From: CBDIBC01 sp965276635
GTDB taxonomy: Bacteria; Actinomycetota; Acidimicrobiia; Acidimicrobiales; Palsa-688
Direction of reading: 5' to 3'
DNA: 64,000 nt
Assembly: GCA_965276635.1 (NCBI GenBank)
Contig: CBDIBC010000005.1
Location: 992,001-1,056,000 of the forward strand
Below are positions 15,739-23,287 of the stretch, in pieces. Position numbers and translations under genes: made by a program. Within the stretch, counting starts at the first letter, position 1. Each line of letters begins with the position of its first letter. The notes beneath the pieces are model-generated. The model did no database searches. It was not told the origin of the DNA and was given only the letters and a program-made list of their open reading frames with translations.

Positions 15739-16650
15739 GTGGAGGAGAGCAACCATCCCACTGCCGAGGACCGCTTCAGCGTGGAGCCGACCGTCATGTT
15801 GCACGTCCGGCGCTGGTCACCGCCCGGCGCGACGGGGGTCCCGGTGCTGCTCGTGCACGGCCTGGGGGACAACGCCCGGCAATGGGACGGGGTGGCGGCG
15901 ACATTGTCGGCCGGCGGCCATCCGGTGGTGGCCCTCGACCAGCGTGGCCACGGCCGATCCGACAAGCCCGGCCACGGGTACGACTTCGCCACGTTGACCT
16001 CGGACCTGCGCATGGTCCTCGGCCAGCTCGGTTGGCTCGGCGGCGCCCGGATCCCGTTCGTGGCCGGCCACGGATGGGGCGCCAACGTGGTGCTGGAGCT
16101 GGCCGTCCGCCACCGCGACACCCTCCGGGGGCTGGCGCTGGTCGACGGGGGCACCATCGAGCTGAGCGGACGGTTCGCCGACTGGCCCACCTGCCAGGCC
16201 GCCATGGCTCCGCCCGACCTGGGCACGATCACCGCCGGCCGCCACGCACGCATGCTGCGCACCCGCTACCCCGACTGGCCCGACAGCGGGATCACCGGCC
16301 TGCTGGCCAACCTCGACGTCCAGGCCGACGGCACCGTCCGACCTTGGCTGGCGCCGTCGCACCATCTCGCCGCGCTCACCCACCTGTGGAACCACCATCC
16401 CCCGGCGCGCTACCCGCTCGTCACTGTCCCGCTCCTCCTCGTCACCTCCGTCGACCTCGACGCCCCCGACGCCCGCTTCGACGCCCCGCTCCGCCACGAG
16501 ATCGACCGGGCCCGCCAGGCGCTCCCCCACGCCATGGTGGTGTCGTTGCCATGCGACGACCACCTGCCCGCCGCCCGGCCCGACCAGGTCGCCGCCCTCA
16601 TCCACGCCGCGACCGAAGACAGACCGGGTACCCCCTCCCCTGCCCGCTGA
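15739..16650 (+). CDS. Alpha/beta hydrolase-fold protein with missing nucleophile
   Basis: About 303 residues. The alpha/beta hydrolase landmarks are all visible: L-L-V-H-G-L-G-D-N-A at the oxyanion hole, D-Q-R-G-H-G-R-S-D-K-P, a nucleophile-elbow position, and a C-terminal P-C-D-D-H-L-P with the expected His. The elbow itself reads G-H-G-W-G; the residue that should be Ser (or Asp/Cys) is Gly (codon GGA around 16071). Either it is not a conventional hydrolase or it has lost activity. The GTG at 15739 has AGGAG about 9 nt upstream and was preferred to a TTG at 15706. It directly precedes tRNA-Glu. Confidence 0.8.
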   Translation: MEESNHPTAEDRFSVEPTVMLHVRRWSPPGATGVPVLLVHGLGDNARQWDGVAATLSAGGHPVVALDQRGHGRSDKPGHGYDFATLTSDLRMVLGQLGWLGGARIPFVAGHGWGANVVLELAVRHRDTLRGLALVDGGTIELSGRFADWPTCQAAMAPPDLGTITAGRHARMLRTRYPDWPDSGITGLLANLDVQADGTVRPWLAPSHHLAALTHLWNHHPPARYPLVTVPLLLVTSVDLDAPDARFDAPLRHEIDRARQALPHAMVVSLPCDDHLPAARPDQVAALIHAATEDRPGTPSPAR

Positions 16651-16696
16651 GCAGCTGAGGTCGTGCTCCCGGGATCGCTAACCTTGGGAACCGCCT

Positions 16697-16769
16697 GCCC
16701 CCATCGTCTAGCGGCCTAGGACACCGCCCTTTCAAGGCGGCAGCACGGGTTCGAATCCCGTTGGGGGTG
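16697..16769 (+). tRNA. tRNA-Glu (anticodon TTC)
   Basis: A complete cloverleaf. The acceptor arm 16697-16703 pairs with 16762-16768 (with a terminal G-U), the anticodon stem is C-C-G-C-C / G-G-C-G-G around loop CTTTCAA with anticodon TTC, and the T-arm is ACGGG-TTCGAAT-CCCGT. No CCA is encoded. The 3' part of the gene is the attachment site of the integrative element that follows: 44 of its last 45 bases recur at 24581-24624. Confidence 0.95.
16725..16768 (+). repeat. attL: 44-bp direct repeat inside tRNA-Glu
   Basis: Bases 16725-16768 cover the anticodon stem-loop, variable region, T-arm and 3' acceptor strand of tRNA-Glu. The sequence is identical to 24581-24624 and diverges immediately outside on both sides, which delimits the crossover segment. 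Insertion leaves the tRNA intact. Confidence 0.92.
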
Positions 16770-16841
16770 CTCCGATCAACCGCAGGTCAGACGCTAGTTT
16801 GCAGCCTGCCGGCTCTCGTTGGCGGACCGTCAATCTGCCCG

Positions 16842-16883
16842 CGTGCCATTAACGTGCCATCACGGATTAGATTCGTGCCATGG
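16842..16883 (+). promoter_or_regulatory. Left integrase arm-type repeats GTGCCATYA
   Basis: Three copies of GTGCCAT lie in a row at 16842, 16854 and 16875; the first two match GTGCCATYA and are 12 bp apart. The last one contains the integrase start codon. The same 9-mer occurs twice, 11 bp apart, just inside the right end (24460 and 24471). Paired repeats inside both ends are what arm-type binding sites of a tyrosine integrase look like. Overlap with the int start suggests autoregulation. Confidence 0.55.
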
Positions 16884-18031
16884 CACGGGCGCCGAGGGAC
16901 CGGGGCACGGGAGCGGTCCGCAAGCTGCCGAGCGGCCGGTGGCAGGCCCGGATGCTGGTCAACGGCAGGCACATCTCGCTCGGCAGCTACGCCCAGAAGG
17001 CCGACGCCAACGCCGCCCTGCGCGACGCCCTCGGAGCACAGGACGCCGGCACCTGGGTCGACCCTCGCCAGGGCAGGATCACCTTCGGCAGCTACGCGGA
17101 TGAGTGGATCGCCGGCCGCCACGACCTGGCCATGCGCACACGGGACGACTACGAGGACCTCCTCCGCCTGCACCTGAAGCCGGCCTTCGGCGCCACCCCG
17201 CTGGCGGACATCTCGGTCCTGGCCGTCCGCCGCTGGTGGTCCCGCTCCAGCGGTCCCGACGGGCACGGCCGGGTCCCGAAGACCTACCGGCTCCTGCGAG
17301 CCATCCTCAACACGGCGGTCGAGGACGGCCTCATCCCACGCAACCCCTGCCGCATCAAGGGTGCCGGCGCCGACAACACCCCCGAACGCCCCACGGTGAC
17401 CGTCGAGCAGGTCTACGCCATCGCCGACGTCATCACGCCCCGCTACCGGGGACTGGTCCTCCTCGCGGCGTTCACCGGCCTGCGCTTCGGCGAGCTGCGT
17501 GCCTTGCGCCGCAAGCGCCTCCACCTCGACGGGGCCACAGTCCTCGTAGCCCCCGAGGACGGCAACGTGCAACGGGACCGCAGCGGGACAGCCCGCTTCA
17601 CTCGCCCGAAGAGCCGGGCCGGAGCCCGAACCGTCGCCATCCCCGCCCCGATCGTCGAGGAGATGAGAGTCCACCTCGCGCTCGTCGGCGACCACGGTCC
17701 CGAGGCGCTCGTCTTCCCTGCCGACAAGAGCGCTGACGGGATGCGACCGTTCCACGCCGAGGCGTTCGGGCGCCAGTGGCGCAAGGCGCTCACCAAGGTC
17801 GACGGGCTGCCGGACGGCCTGGTGTTCCACGACCTGCGCCACACCGGCAACACCCTCGCCGCCGGCACCGGCGCCAGCACCCGGGAGCTGATGGCCCGCA
17901 TGGGCCACGCCAGCCCCCGGGCGGCGCTCATCTACCAGCACGCCTCGGCCGAGCGCGACAAGGTGATCGCCGAGGCCCTCGGAGCGCAGATCAGAGAGGC
18001 GCAGGAGCGCCGGGCCGACCCGGCCTCGTGA
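16880..18031 (+). CDS. int: Tyrosine recombinase/integrase
   Basis: A 383-residue phage-type integrase. The N-terminal ~65 residues form an arm-binding (AP2/Arm-like) domain, residues ~70-160 the SAM-like core-binding domain, and the rest the catalytic domain. Catalytic residues are visible: Arg202 (T-G-L-R-F-G-E), His317 and Arg320 (H-D-L-R-H-T-G), His343 (G-H-A-S) and the nucleophile Tyr352 (I-Y-Q-H). It lies directly inside the tRNA-Glu attachment site and reads away from it. The ATG at 16880 overlaps an arm-type repeat. The reading frame is intact, so the protein should be active, unlike the relative at 24642-25775. Confidence 0.95.
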   Translation: MARAPRDRGTGAVRKLPSGRWQARMLVNGRHISLGSYAQKADANAALRDALGAQDAGTWVDPRQGRITFGSYADEWIAGRHDLAMRTRDDYEDLLRLHLKPAFGATPLADISVLAVRRWWSRSSGPDGHGRVPKTYRLLRAILNTAVEDGLIPRNPCRIKGAGADNTPERPTVTVEQVYAIADVITPRYRGLVLLAAFTGLRFGELRALRRKRLHLDGATVLVAPEDGNVQRDRSGTARFTRPKSRAGARTVAIPAPIVEEMRVHLALVGDHGPEALVFPADKSADGMRPFHAEAFGRQWRKALTKVDGLPDGLVFHDLRHTGNTLAAGTGASTRELMARMGHASPRAALIYQHASAERDKVIAEALGAQIREAQERRADPAS

Positions 18032-18160
18032 CGCCACGTCCCAGCGTGGCGGTTCGGCGCTTCGACGGTCTGTGAAGTGGTGGCCAGTCTCCGGCTCGTG
18101 CTGGGCTGGCCTGCTGCGTTGGGTCGTTGGAAGTAGCCACGTCTCCGGCCGGGTTGCCCG

Positions 18161-18415
18161 TCATGACGCCACGTCCCATCGCGGCGGCTCGACACGGTTG
18201 CGTTCGAGGTAGGCGTGTATGTCGGCCTCGGCGATGACGATGCGGCGGCCGGCGCGGCTGAAGGGGAGACGGCGCTCTTGGACGAGGCGCCGCAGGAGTC
18301 GCGGCGAGAACGCCGGGAACGCCTCCGCCGCCTGTTGCAGGGTGAGGTACCGTCCGCGGGCGGTGAGAGCGGTCTCCTGACCCACAGCACGGGACCCGTT
18401 GGTCGGTCGGCTCAC
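18161..18415 (-). CDS. Excisionase-like helix-turn-helix protein
   Basis: An 84-residue basic protein with a MerR/AlpA-type winged helix. The core L-T-L-Q-Q-A-A-E-A-F precedes a recognition-helix part S-P-R-L-L-R-R-L-V-Q-E, a wing R-A-G-R-R-I-V-I, and E-A-D-I-H-A-Y-L-E-R-N. This is the usual layout of excisionases and replication/recombination directionality factors. The GTG at 18415 overlaps the stop of the upstream coiled-coil gene (GTGA). It converges on the integrase gene, 129 bp away. By position and size it is the best candidate for the element's recombination directionality factor. Confidence 0.75.
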   Translation of the reverse strand: MSRPTNGSRAVGQETALTARGRYLTLQQAAEAFPAFSPRLLRRLVQERRLPFSRAGRRIVIAEADIHAYLERNRVEPPRWDVAS

Positions 18416-18918
18416 TGGTCCGCTCCCCACCCGTGCCGGGGCACGTTGGGCACCCCGGCTCGGCAGTGATGGGCGGGACGGCGAGCGGAACCGGCCGACC
18501 CGGACGACCATCGCTGGTCGCCGTCGCCGACCCCGGGCTTGGCGGCGTCGGCTGGACGGTCGGTGTGGCATGCGTCGTCGTGATGGACATGCTCGGCTCC
18601 GTCCATCATCTGGCCGCCTTCAAGCCCGTGACGATCTGCTCGCCGGGGGAACCCTCGGGTGACCGTGCCGACCCCGCAGACCGCGGCGGCTTCGACACCG
18701 GGCATGTCGGCGGTCAGCTCGACACCGGTACCGCCGGCCATGTCGACGACCGCGGCCTCGACGACGTCCCGTGAAGCGGCGACCGCGACGTCGGCCTCGG
18801 CCAGTACTTCGGCCCGGCGGGCTCTCGCCTGGTCCAGCCGGGTGGTGGCGCGAGGGTGGGCGGCGTCGAGAGCGTCCAGGGTTCGCTGGGTGCGGCGGAC
18901 TTCGTCCCGGACGGGCAT
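18412..18918 (-). CDS. Hypothetical coiled-coil protein of the integrative element
   Basis: A 168-residue protein I do not recognise. Residues 1-60 are a strongly charged alanine-rich helix (R-R-T-Q-R-T-L-D-A-L-D and D-Q-A-R-A-R-R-A-E-V-L-A-E-A-D), likely coiled coil; the C-terminal half is His/Gly-rich and poorly ordered. A strong ribosome site AGGAGG stands 5 nt before the ATG at 18918, which argues that it is a real gene. It is coupled by GTGA to the excisionase-like gene. A similar small coiled-coil gene lies just upstream at 19030-19476. Confidence 0.6.
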   Translation of the reverse strand: MPVRDEVRRTQRTLDALDAAHPRATTRLDQARARRAEVLAEADVAVAASRDVVEAAVVDMAGGTGVELTADMPGVEAAAVCGVGTVTRGFPRRADRHGLEGGQMMDGAEHVHHDDACHTDRPADAAKPGVGDGDQRWSSGSAGSARRPAHHCRAGVPNVPRHGWGADQ

Positions 18919-19029
18919 GGTGACCTCCTGTCAGAAGCCACGCCCTGTGGCCCCTACATGGTCACCGCCGGACGGTCCACCCTATTTGGGGGCCCAGGCC
19001 TCTCTGCCCGTGGGAGCGCGGCCACTCGG

Positions 19030-19476
19030 TCACTCGTTGACGGTCCGGGCAGGGAGCCGGGCGAGGAGGCGTAGCTCCGCCCGGCTCCGGCCGACCAGAC
19101 GGGGTCCGGCTGTCCCATAGCCGAGGATGACCTTGCTCGCCTCGGCCAGAACGATCCGGGCGGCCAGCACGACGGCTCCGGCTTCGGCCAGCGACCGGTC
19201 CCGTTCGGCGACGGCCACCTCAACCGCCGCCTTCGCCTGGATGGCGGACGCCTTCCGCTCGGCCTCAACGACAGAGCGCACCGACCGGCGACGACAGACC
19301 GCCTCGAAGCGAGCCACGCTGAGCCCGCCGGTCGCCGCCAGCAGCTTGCGATCCATGCGCGCCGCCACCCGGTCCCGAACCTCGACAGCCCGTTCCCAGC
19401 TCCGGTAGGCGTCCTCCCAGCCAGCCGCCCCCTCAGCCAATCGCTCAGTCGCTACCTCCAGCTCAGCTTGCTCCAT
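19030..19476 (-). CDS. Hypothetical coiled-coil protein of the integrative element
   Basis: About 148 residues, not recognised. The protein is almost wholly helical with Ala/Arg/Glu heptads (A-E-R-K-A-S-A-I-Q-A-K-A-A-V-E-V-A-V-A) and a short C-terminal basic tail, so coiled-coil assembly is likely. Start uncertain: ATG at 19476 is preferred, but a GTG at 19506 is in frame and neither has a good ribosome site. It lies 111 bp upstream of the other coiled-coil gene on the same strand, so these and the excisionase-like gene may be one transcription unit. Confidence 0.5.
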   Translation of the reverse strand: MEQAELEVATERLAEGAAGWEDAYRSWERAVEVRDRVAARMDRKLLAATGGLSVARFEAVCRRRSVRSVVEAERKASAIQAKAAVEVAVAERDRSLAEAGAVVLAARIVLAEASKVILGYGTAGPRLVGRSRAELRLLARLPARTVNE

Positions 19477-19893
19477 CACCCGCCAGCCACACCCATCTGC
19501 CGTCACTCGGACAGACCAATCCCACCGCTACTGCTGCCACCTCGACCCACCACCCTGCCCATCACCTTCCAAACCAGAATCTCCGGCTTTACACAGTTGG
19601 CATTCGAGGAGCCATTCGCTTCGCCGGCGTGACAACGTAGAGGTGACACGACCACATCCTCACGGGCAGAAGGGACGGCGAGAACCGCCCGGACAGGCGG
19701 CCCGGGGAAGGCCAAAGACGGCCAATAGCGTGGACCGCCCGACGGTGAGCATCAACACCCTCACAGTCTCGAGTGTTGCGACCACCGCGAGGACCCAAGC
19801 AACCTGCTACGGCACCTCCAGCGGGATCCGCCGAGCGAACTCAGGCTCGTGTCGGATGGGGATGGCTGACCGGTCGCCCTCTAGGCTCCAGAG
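19477..19893. other. Gene-poor spacer in the integrative element
   Basis: About 400 bp with no open frame that has credible codon use, a ribosome site or recognisable protein motifs. It is slightly less GC-rich than its surroundings. It lies between the divergent coiled-coil gene and the acetyltransferase gene, so promoters for both may be here, but I cannot point to one. Confidence 0.5.
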
Positions 19894-20307
19894 GTGGAGC
19901 TGACGATGCGAACTGCTGTGGAGGCGGATCTTCCGACGATCCTGACGCTGTGGGTCGAGGCGGCTGCCGAGCCCGGCCATACCGACGATCTCGCCAGTCT
20001 CAGACAGCTGATCGAGCACGACCCGAACGCCCTCGTAGTGGCCGAGGAGGCCGATGAGATTGTGGGCTCCATCATCGCGGCTTGGGACGGCTGGAGAGGA
20101 TCGATCTACCGGCTAGCGGTCGCTCCGTCGCGACGGCACCACGGTCTTGGGAGGCGCTTGGTCCAGGAGGCGGAGGTCCGACTCGCTTCCGTCGGAGCCC
20201 GCAGGCTGCAGGCGATCGTCGTCGAGACGGACCCGAGAGCTACGGGATTCTGGCGCGCTACGGGTTGGGAGGAGCAGATCGAGAGGCTTCGATTCACCCA
20301 CGGATAG
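19894..20307 (+). CDS. GNAT family N-acetyltransferase
   Basis: A 137-residue single GNAT domain. Motif A, R-L-A-V-A-P-S-R-R-H-H-G-L-G-R-R-L-V, binds acetyl-CoA through the R-x-x-G-x-G/A-like H-G-L-G-R loop. The lead strand E-I-V-G-S-I-I-A and the C-terminal G-F-W-R-A-T-G-W-E (motif B) are also present. Acceptor unknown. GTG at 19894 is used; an ATG at 19906 is the alternative. It is the only intact metabolic-type gene inside the integrative element. Confidence 0.85.
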   Translation: MELTMRTAVEADLPTILTLWVEAAAEPGHTDDLASLRQLIEHDPNALVVAEEADEIVGSIIAAWDGWRGSIYRLAVAPSRRHHGLGRRLVQEAEVRLASVGARRLQAIVVETDPRATGFWRATGWEEQIERLRFTHG

Positions 20308-20387
20308 TCCACCACAACGGCCGCAAGCCGATCCACCAGCGACCCACTCCCGGCCCTGCCGGTGTCGGATCTGATGAGATTGAGCCG

Positions 20388-20906
20388 ATGACGACCAACC
20401 CGGCGACCCAGTACGCCACGGAGCTGAACCTGCTCGCTCGCCAACGGCTCTGGGAGCGCCAGGAGCCTGCCTTCGATGTCGTCGGGTGGGCCCTCGACCT
20501 CGCCGGCGTCAACGCCGGCTCCCGGGTGCTCGACGTGGGTTGCGGCAACGGCCGGTATCTCGCTGCCATAAGGTCGCTGAGGGCCGACGCAGTCGGCTGT
20601 GACCTGTCGGTGGGGATGCTGAAGTCAGGACCGACCGGAAGCGTCGTCGCCGCCGACGCTGTGGCCCTGCCCTTCTCGGCAGGGCAGTTCGACGTCGTCT
20701 TGGCCCCCCACATGCTTTACCACGTGGCCGACCGCCCGGCCGCTGTGCGAGAGCTCATGGATAGCACCTACAACGATCGGGACCATCGGCGGCGGCGGGC
20801 GAGGGCCGAGTTGGCCCGGGTCGACCGCGACTTGAAGAACCTTAGAGCTGAGGTTGCTGCGCTGATGGAGCACCGCGCCAAGCTGCTTGCCGAGCTGGAA
20901 GCATGA
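20388..20906 (+). pseudogene. N-terminal half of a class I SAM methyltransferase, cut by an inversion
   Basis: Residues 1-123 (to base 20756) are a good methyltransferase N-terminus: motif I V-L-D-V-G-C-G-N-G-R near 48-57, then F-D-V-V-L-A-P-H-M-L-Y-H-V. The family sequence stops at R-E-L and continues for 49 residues as an unrelated Arg/Glu-rich helix to a stop at 20906. The missing half, starting L-R-R-V-L-S-P-G-G, is on the opposite strand at 22449-22856. Joining 20756 to the reverse complement of 22856 restores an uninterrupted enzyme of about 258 residues. The fused product is unlikely to work. Confidence 0.85.
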
Positions 20907-20931
20907 CCATCGCCGGGCGCCGGCGCGGCCC

Positions 20932-21327
20932 CTATTTGCGGTAGACGCCGGTGCGACCACCTGTCCCAGACCGCCGGATATCGGCCCAGTATTGAATGTC
21001 GAGGGCGTAGCGCAGGGCTTGGTCGAGCCTGACCCGGGTGTCGAGGTCGAGATGACCAACGGCCTCTGGCTCGAGGAGCGTGATGGGAATGGTGATCAGG
21101 TTGTCGCAGCTGATGACGCTCTGATCGGGAAGGCCCTGCGCAGGCCCGACTTCGACTTCCGAACGTATGCCACGGATCCTTCGGGTGATCGGTGCGCACG
21201 TAATCGTGGTGAGGACAGCGATGGCAGCGTCTCGGGTGAGGACGCAGACAGGCCGGAGCGGGTCATCGCCGGTGACCTCGACGCCTGGTACAAGCTTGAT
21301 GCCTCGGTCATGGGAGAGGAGAACCAT
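20932..21327 (-). CDS. MazF/PemK-like endoribonuclease toxin, atypical N-terminus
   Basis: About 131 residues. The C-terminal three quarters is a clear MazF/PemK fold: R-P-V-C-V-L-T-R-D-A-A-I, V-L-T-T-I-T-C-A-P-I-T-R-R-I-R-G, S-E-V-E-V-G, S-V-I-S-C-D-N-L-I-T-I-P and a final R-L-D-Q-A-L-R-Y-A-L-D. The expected start (R-R-G-D-I-x-x-V) is only partly present (R-R-D-I-G-M-V-L-L) with no start codon before it, and about 20 unfamiliar residues follow. No antitoxin gene is adjacent; upstream lies a hydrolase fragment. It may therefore be a truncated or rearranged orphan toxin. It sits inside the inverted segment. Confidence 0.65.
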   Translation of the reverse strand: MVLLSHDRGIKLVPGVEVTGDDPLRPVCVLTRDAAIAVLTTITCAPITRRIRGIRSEVEVGPAQGLPDQSVISCDNLITIPITLLEPEAVGHLDLDTRVRLDQALRYALDIQYWADIRRSGTGGRTGVYRK

Positions 21328-21357
21328 ACCGATGTCGCGGCGCGGTCGCCGACCCCG

Positions 21358-21638
21358 CTGTTCGCCATGCCATGGTCGAGGACTACCGGGCCGGCCCCGA
21401 CGTGGACCGAGCCGCCGACGACGCCGACTGGGCCGCCGGTCGGAATATCACCAGCCCTCCGCTGGTGGTCTGGGGCACCCGCGACGACCTGCCCGACCTG
21501 TACGACCACGACGTGCTCGGCATTTGGGAGCCGTGGGCCGCCGACCTCCGAGGCCATGGCATCGACACCGGCCACCACATGATGGAGGAGGCACCTCAGC
21601 AGCTCGCGAACATCTTGATCGACTTTCTCGCCCGGTAA
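21358..21638 (+). pseudogene. C-terminal fragment of an alpha/beta hydrolase (haloacetate dehalogenase-like)
   Basis: About 93 residues that match only the last third of the family: R-H-A-M-V-E-D-Y-R-A-G, the strand P-P-L-V-V-W-G-T-R-D-D with its acid position, and D-T-G-H-H-M-M-E-E-A-P-Q-Q with the catalytic His. The nucleophile half is absent, because sequence before 21358 belongs to the MazF-like gene on the other strand. Broken by the rearrangements in this element. Confidence 0.7.
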
Positions 21639-21678
21639 CGGATCCCTCAGCGGACACCGACAGGCTCTCGGCTGTCTG

Positions 21679-22056
21679 CTATGGCTCGACCTCAACGTCA
21701 GCGAGCAGACGGAGACGGCGGGCGACCACGGCGAGCCGTTTGTCCGCCGTCCACAGCCGAGCGTCCGCAGTGAGCCGGGTCGCGGCGAGAAGCTGGGCGT
21801 CGACGTATCCGACGCCCAGCCCGTAGAGCTGCTCTGCCTCGATCAAGCCGAGGACCTCGGCATCGGTGGCGATCTCGGCCGATGGGAGGCCGGTCAGCAG
21901 ACCCAGGATGTCTTGCCGCTGGGACAGGTGGCCGAGGGCCAGTTCGCCCGTCACCCACGGGTGAACGAGCACCAAGCCATGGTCGAGTAGGTGGGCCAAG
22001 GCCGGCTCACCGGCCCGGAGATGGTCCACCCATACGGAGGTGTCGACCAGGATCAC
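21679..22056 (-). CDS. vapC: PIN-domain ribonuclease toxin VapC
   Basis: A 125-residue PIN domain starting M-I-L-V-D-T-S-V-W-V (metal-binding Asp5). It has a conserved V-T-G-E-L-A-L-G acid in the middle and Y-V-D-A-Q-L-L-A-A plus L-W-T-A-D-K-R-L towards the end. VapC toxins cleave tRNA or rRNA and are held inactive by VapB. The start overlaps the vapB stop by 4 bp (ATGA), the standard arrangement. All four acidic positions are present, so activity is expected. Confidence 0.9.
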   Translation of the reverse strand: MILVDTSVWVDHLRAGEPALAHLLDHGLVLVHPWVTGELALGHLSQRQDILGLLTGLPSAEIATDAEVLGLIEAEQLYGLGVGYVDAQLLAATRLTADARLWTADKRLAVVARRLRLLADVEVEP

Positions 22057-22250
22057 CGAGGCTCGGCCCGGCGGCGAGGCGGCGCCGTCAGTCCACGCTC
22101 AGTGCCACCGAGCCGGGCTAGGCGCCGGGCACTCTCCCGTTCGATCAACGCTCGCAGTGCTTGGCGTACCAGGGCGCTCTTCTCGGAGGTCCCGGTAAGA
22201 CGCTGCGCCTCGGCGAGGAGGTCGTCATCAAGAGCAAGGGTCGTCCTCAT
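22053..22250 (-). CDS. vapB: Antitoxin VapB
   Basis: A 65-residue protein. The N-terminus M-R-T-T-L-A-L-D-D-D-L-L-A-E-A forms the DNA-binding ribbon-helix-helix with the helix S-A-L-V-R-Q-A-L-R-A-L-I; the C-terminal tail is the toxin-binding part. The ATG at 22250 has GGAAGG about 8 nt upstream. Transcription from the region just right of it would produce VapB and the overlapping VapC, with autorepression by the complex as is usual. Confidence 0.88.
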   Translation of the reverse strand: MRTTLALDDDLLAEAQRLTGTSEKSALVRQALRALIERESARRLARLGGTERGLTAPPRRRAEPR

Positions 22251-22448
22251 GGCCACCTTCCAGGCACGAACATCAACATCCCGCGATGATCCTAGCCGTG
22301 CCGCCGGCGCGTTGCACATGACGATCGGCTTGCGGAACCGGGAGCGTAGGTGCTGGTGAGGTGAGCGAGCCGCCGTATGACTCATGACCTGGAGCCGTGT
22401 GCCGGGCTTGACCTCGCCGGGGTCGCACAGAGACGCTCCGTCCCGGGC

Positions 22449-22856
22449 CTACTTGCAGACGAAGGCGCCGACGTCGCCTTCGACAATGAAGGCTCCGTCG
22501 TGGTGGATGACTTCGCCCACTCGGCATCGTACGTCGTCGACCAAGCGATCCCAGGAGTACGTCAGCTCCCGGCCGTAGATGTCACCTACGCTGGTGACGT
22601 AACCAGCGATTATTTCAGAGTCGGTGACAACGGCCCGTCCGGGCTCGCACGGGCGAACGCAGCGGACATCGTCGAAGGCAACGGACATCTGCTCGGCTCC
22701 GTTCTCGAGCGAGAACACTTCAGCGAGTCGATCGGTCCATCTCCACTCGGGCTGTAGAGACGCGGCTGCCTCTTGGACGACCGCTCGCAGGGAAGCCAAA
22801 TGGCCTGCGCCGTTGGCGACGACAACGCACCGACCCCCGGGGCTGAGAACACGGCG
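22449..22856 (-). pseudogene. C-terminal half of the inverted SAM methyltransferase
   Basis: About 135 residues beginning R-R-V-L-S-P-G-G-R-C-V-V-V-A-N-G (post-motif III strand of a class I methyltransferase) and ending G-A-F-V-C-K. It has no start codon or ribosome site at its 5' edge, where the frame runs into unrelated DNA at about 22857. It completes the N-terminal half found on the + strand at 20388-20756. The shared GAGCTC/CTC bases at the junction indicate a microhomology breakpoint. Confidence 0.85.
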
Positions 22857-23287
22857 GAGACTCCTCGACCTCGCGCCGCAGGAGCCTCAGCGAGCGGGCT
22901 GCGGCGCAGAATGACACTGTCGCCGAGAGCTCAAGGTAGGGGACGGAGTGCCGAACCGGCGCTCCGCGACCTCGTTCTGGGCCAGACAACCTGTCCCAGA
23001 ACGCGCGCGGTCGTTCGGCTCGGACGGGCGTCCCCGAAGTACCGGTAGGGGGCGAACAAAACGTGCCCTCCGTAATCTAATCCATCCTCTGCCGTTGCCA
23101 CAGAAACGTAGAACAGCACATCGGGGCTGCCTGGCCGGGGCAGCGCATGCGCGGGACTTCGGGGTGTTGGAGTGCGCCGGGCTGCCGGGTCGATGGACGT
23201 GATGGCGTGGTGCCCCGAGTCTGCCCGGCGATGGTCGACCCGCCGTTCCTCATCGATTGACAGAGCAGGGCGGGAGCCGGGGAACAC
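22857..23287. other. Spacer with no recognisable gene
   Basis: About 430 bp between the methyltransferase fragment and the RES toxin gene. The open frames present have no start signals and no motifs I recognise. A minus-strand stretch around 23000-23130 (F-Y-V-S-V-A-T-A-E-D-G, then F-A-P-Y-R-Y-F-G-D) has a protein-like texture and may be another remnant. Confidence 0.4.

Noticed and set aside
16725..16768. Whether a third copy of the att repeat exists to the right of the decayed island
   Set aside because: I looked for the T-arm core between 25 and 49 kb and did not find one by eye. A computed search with mismatches would be needed, so I do not claim a right border for the second element.
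22931..23287. Minus-strand frame of 118 codons beside the RES toxin
   Set aside because: No start signals, no motif and it lies where other remnants meet; treated as non-coding.
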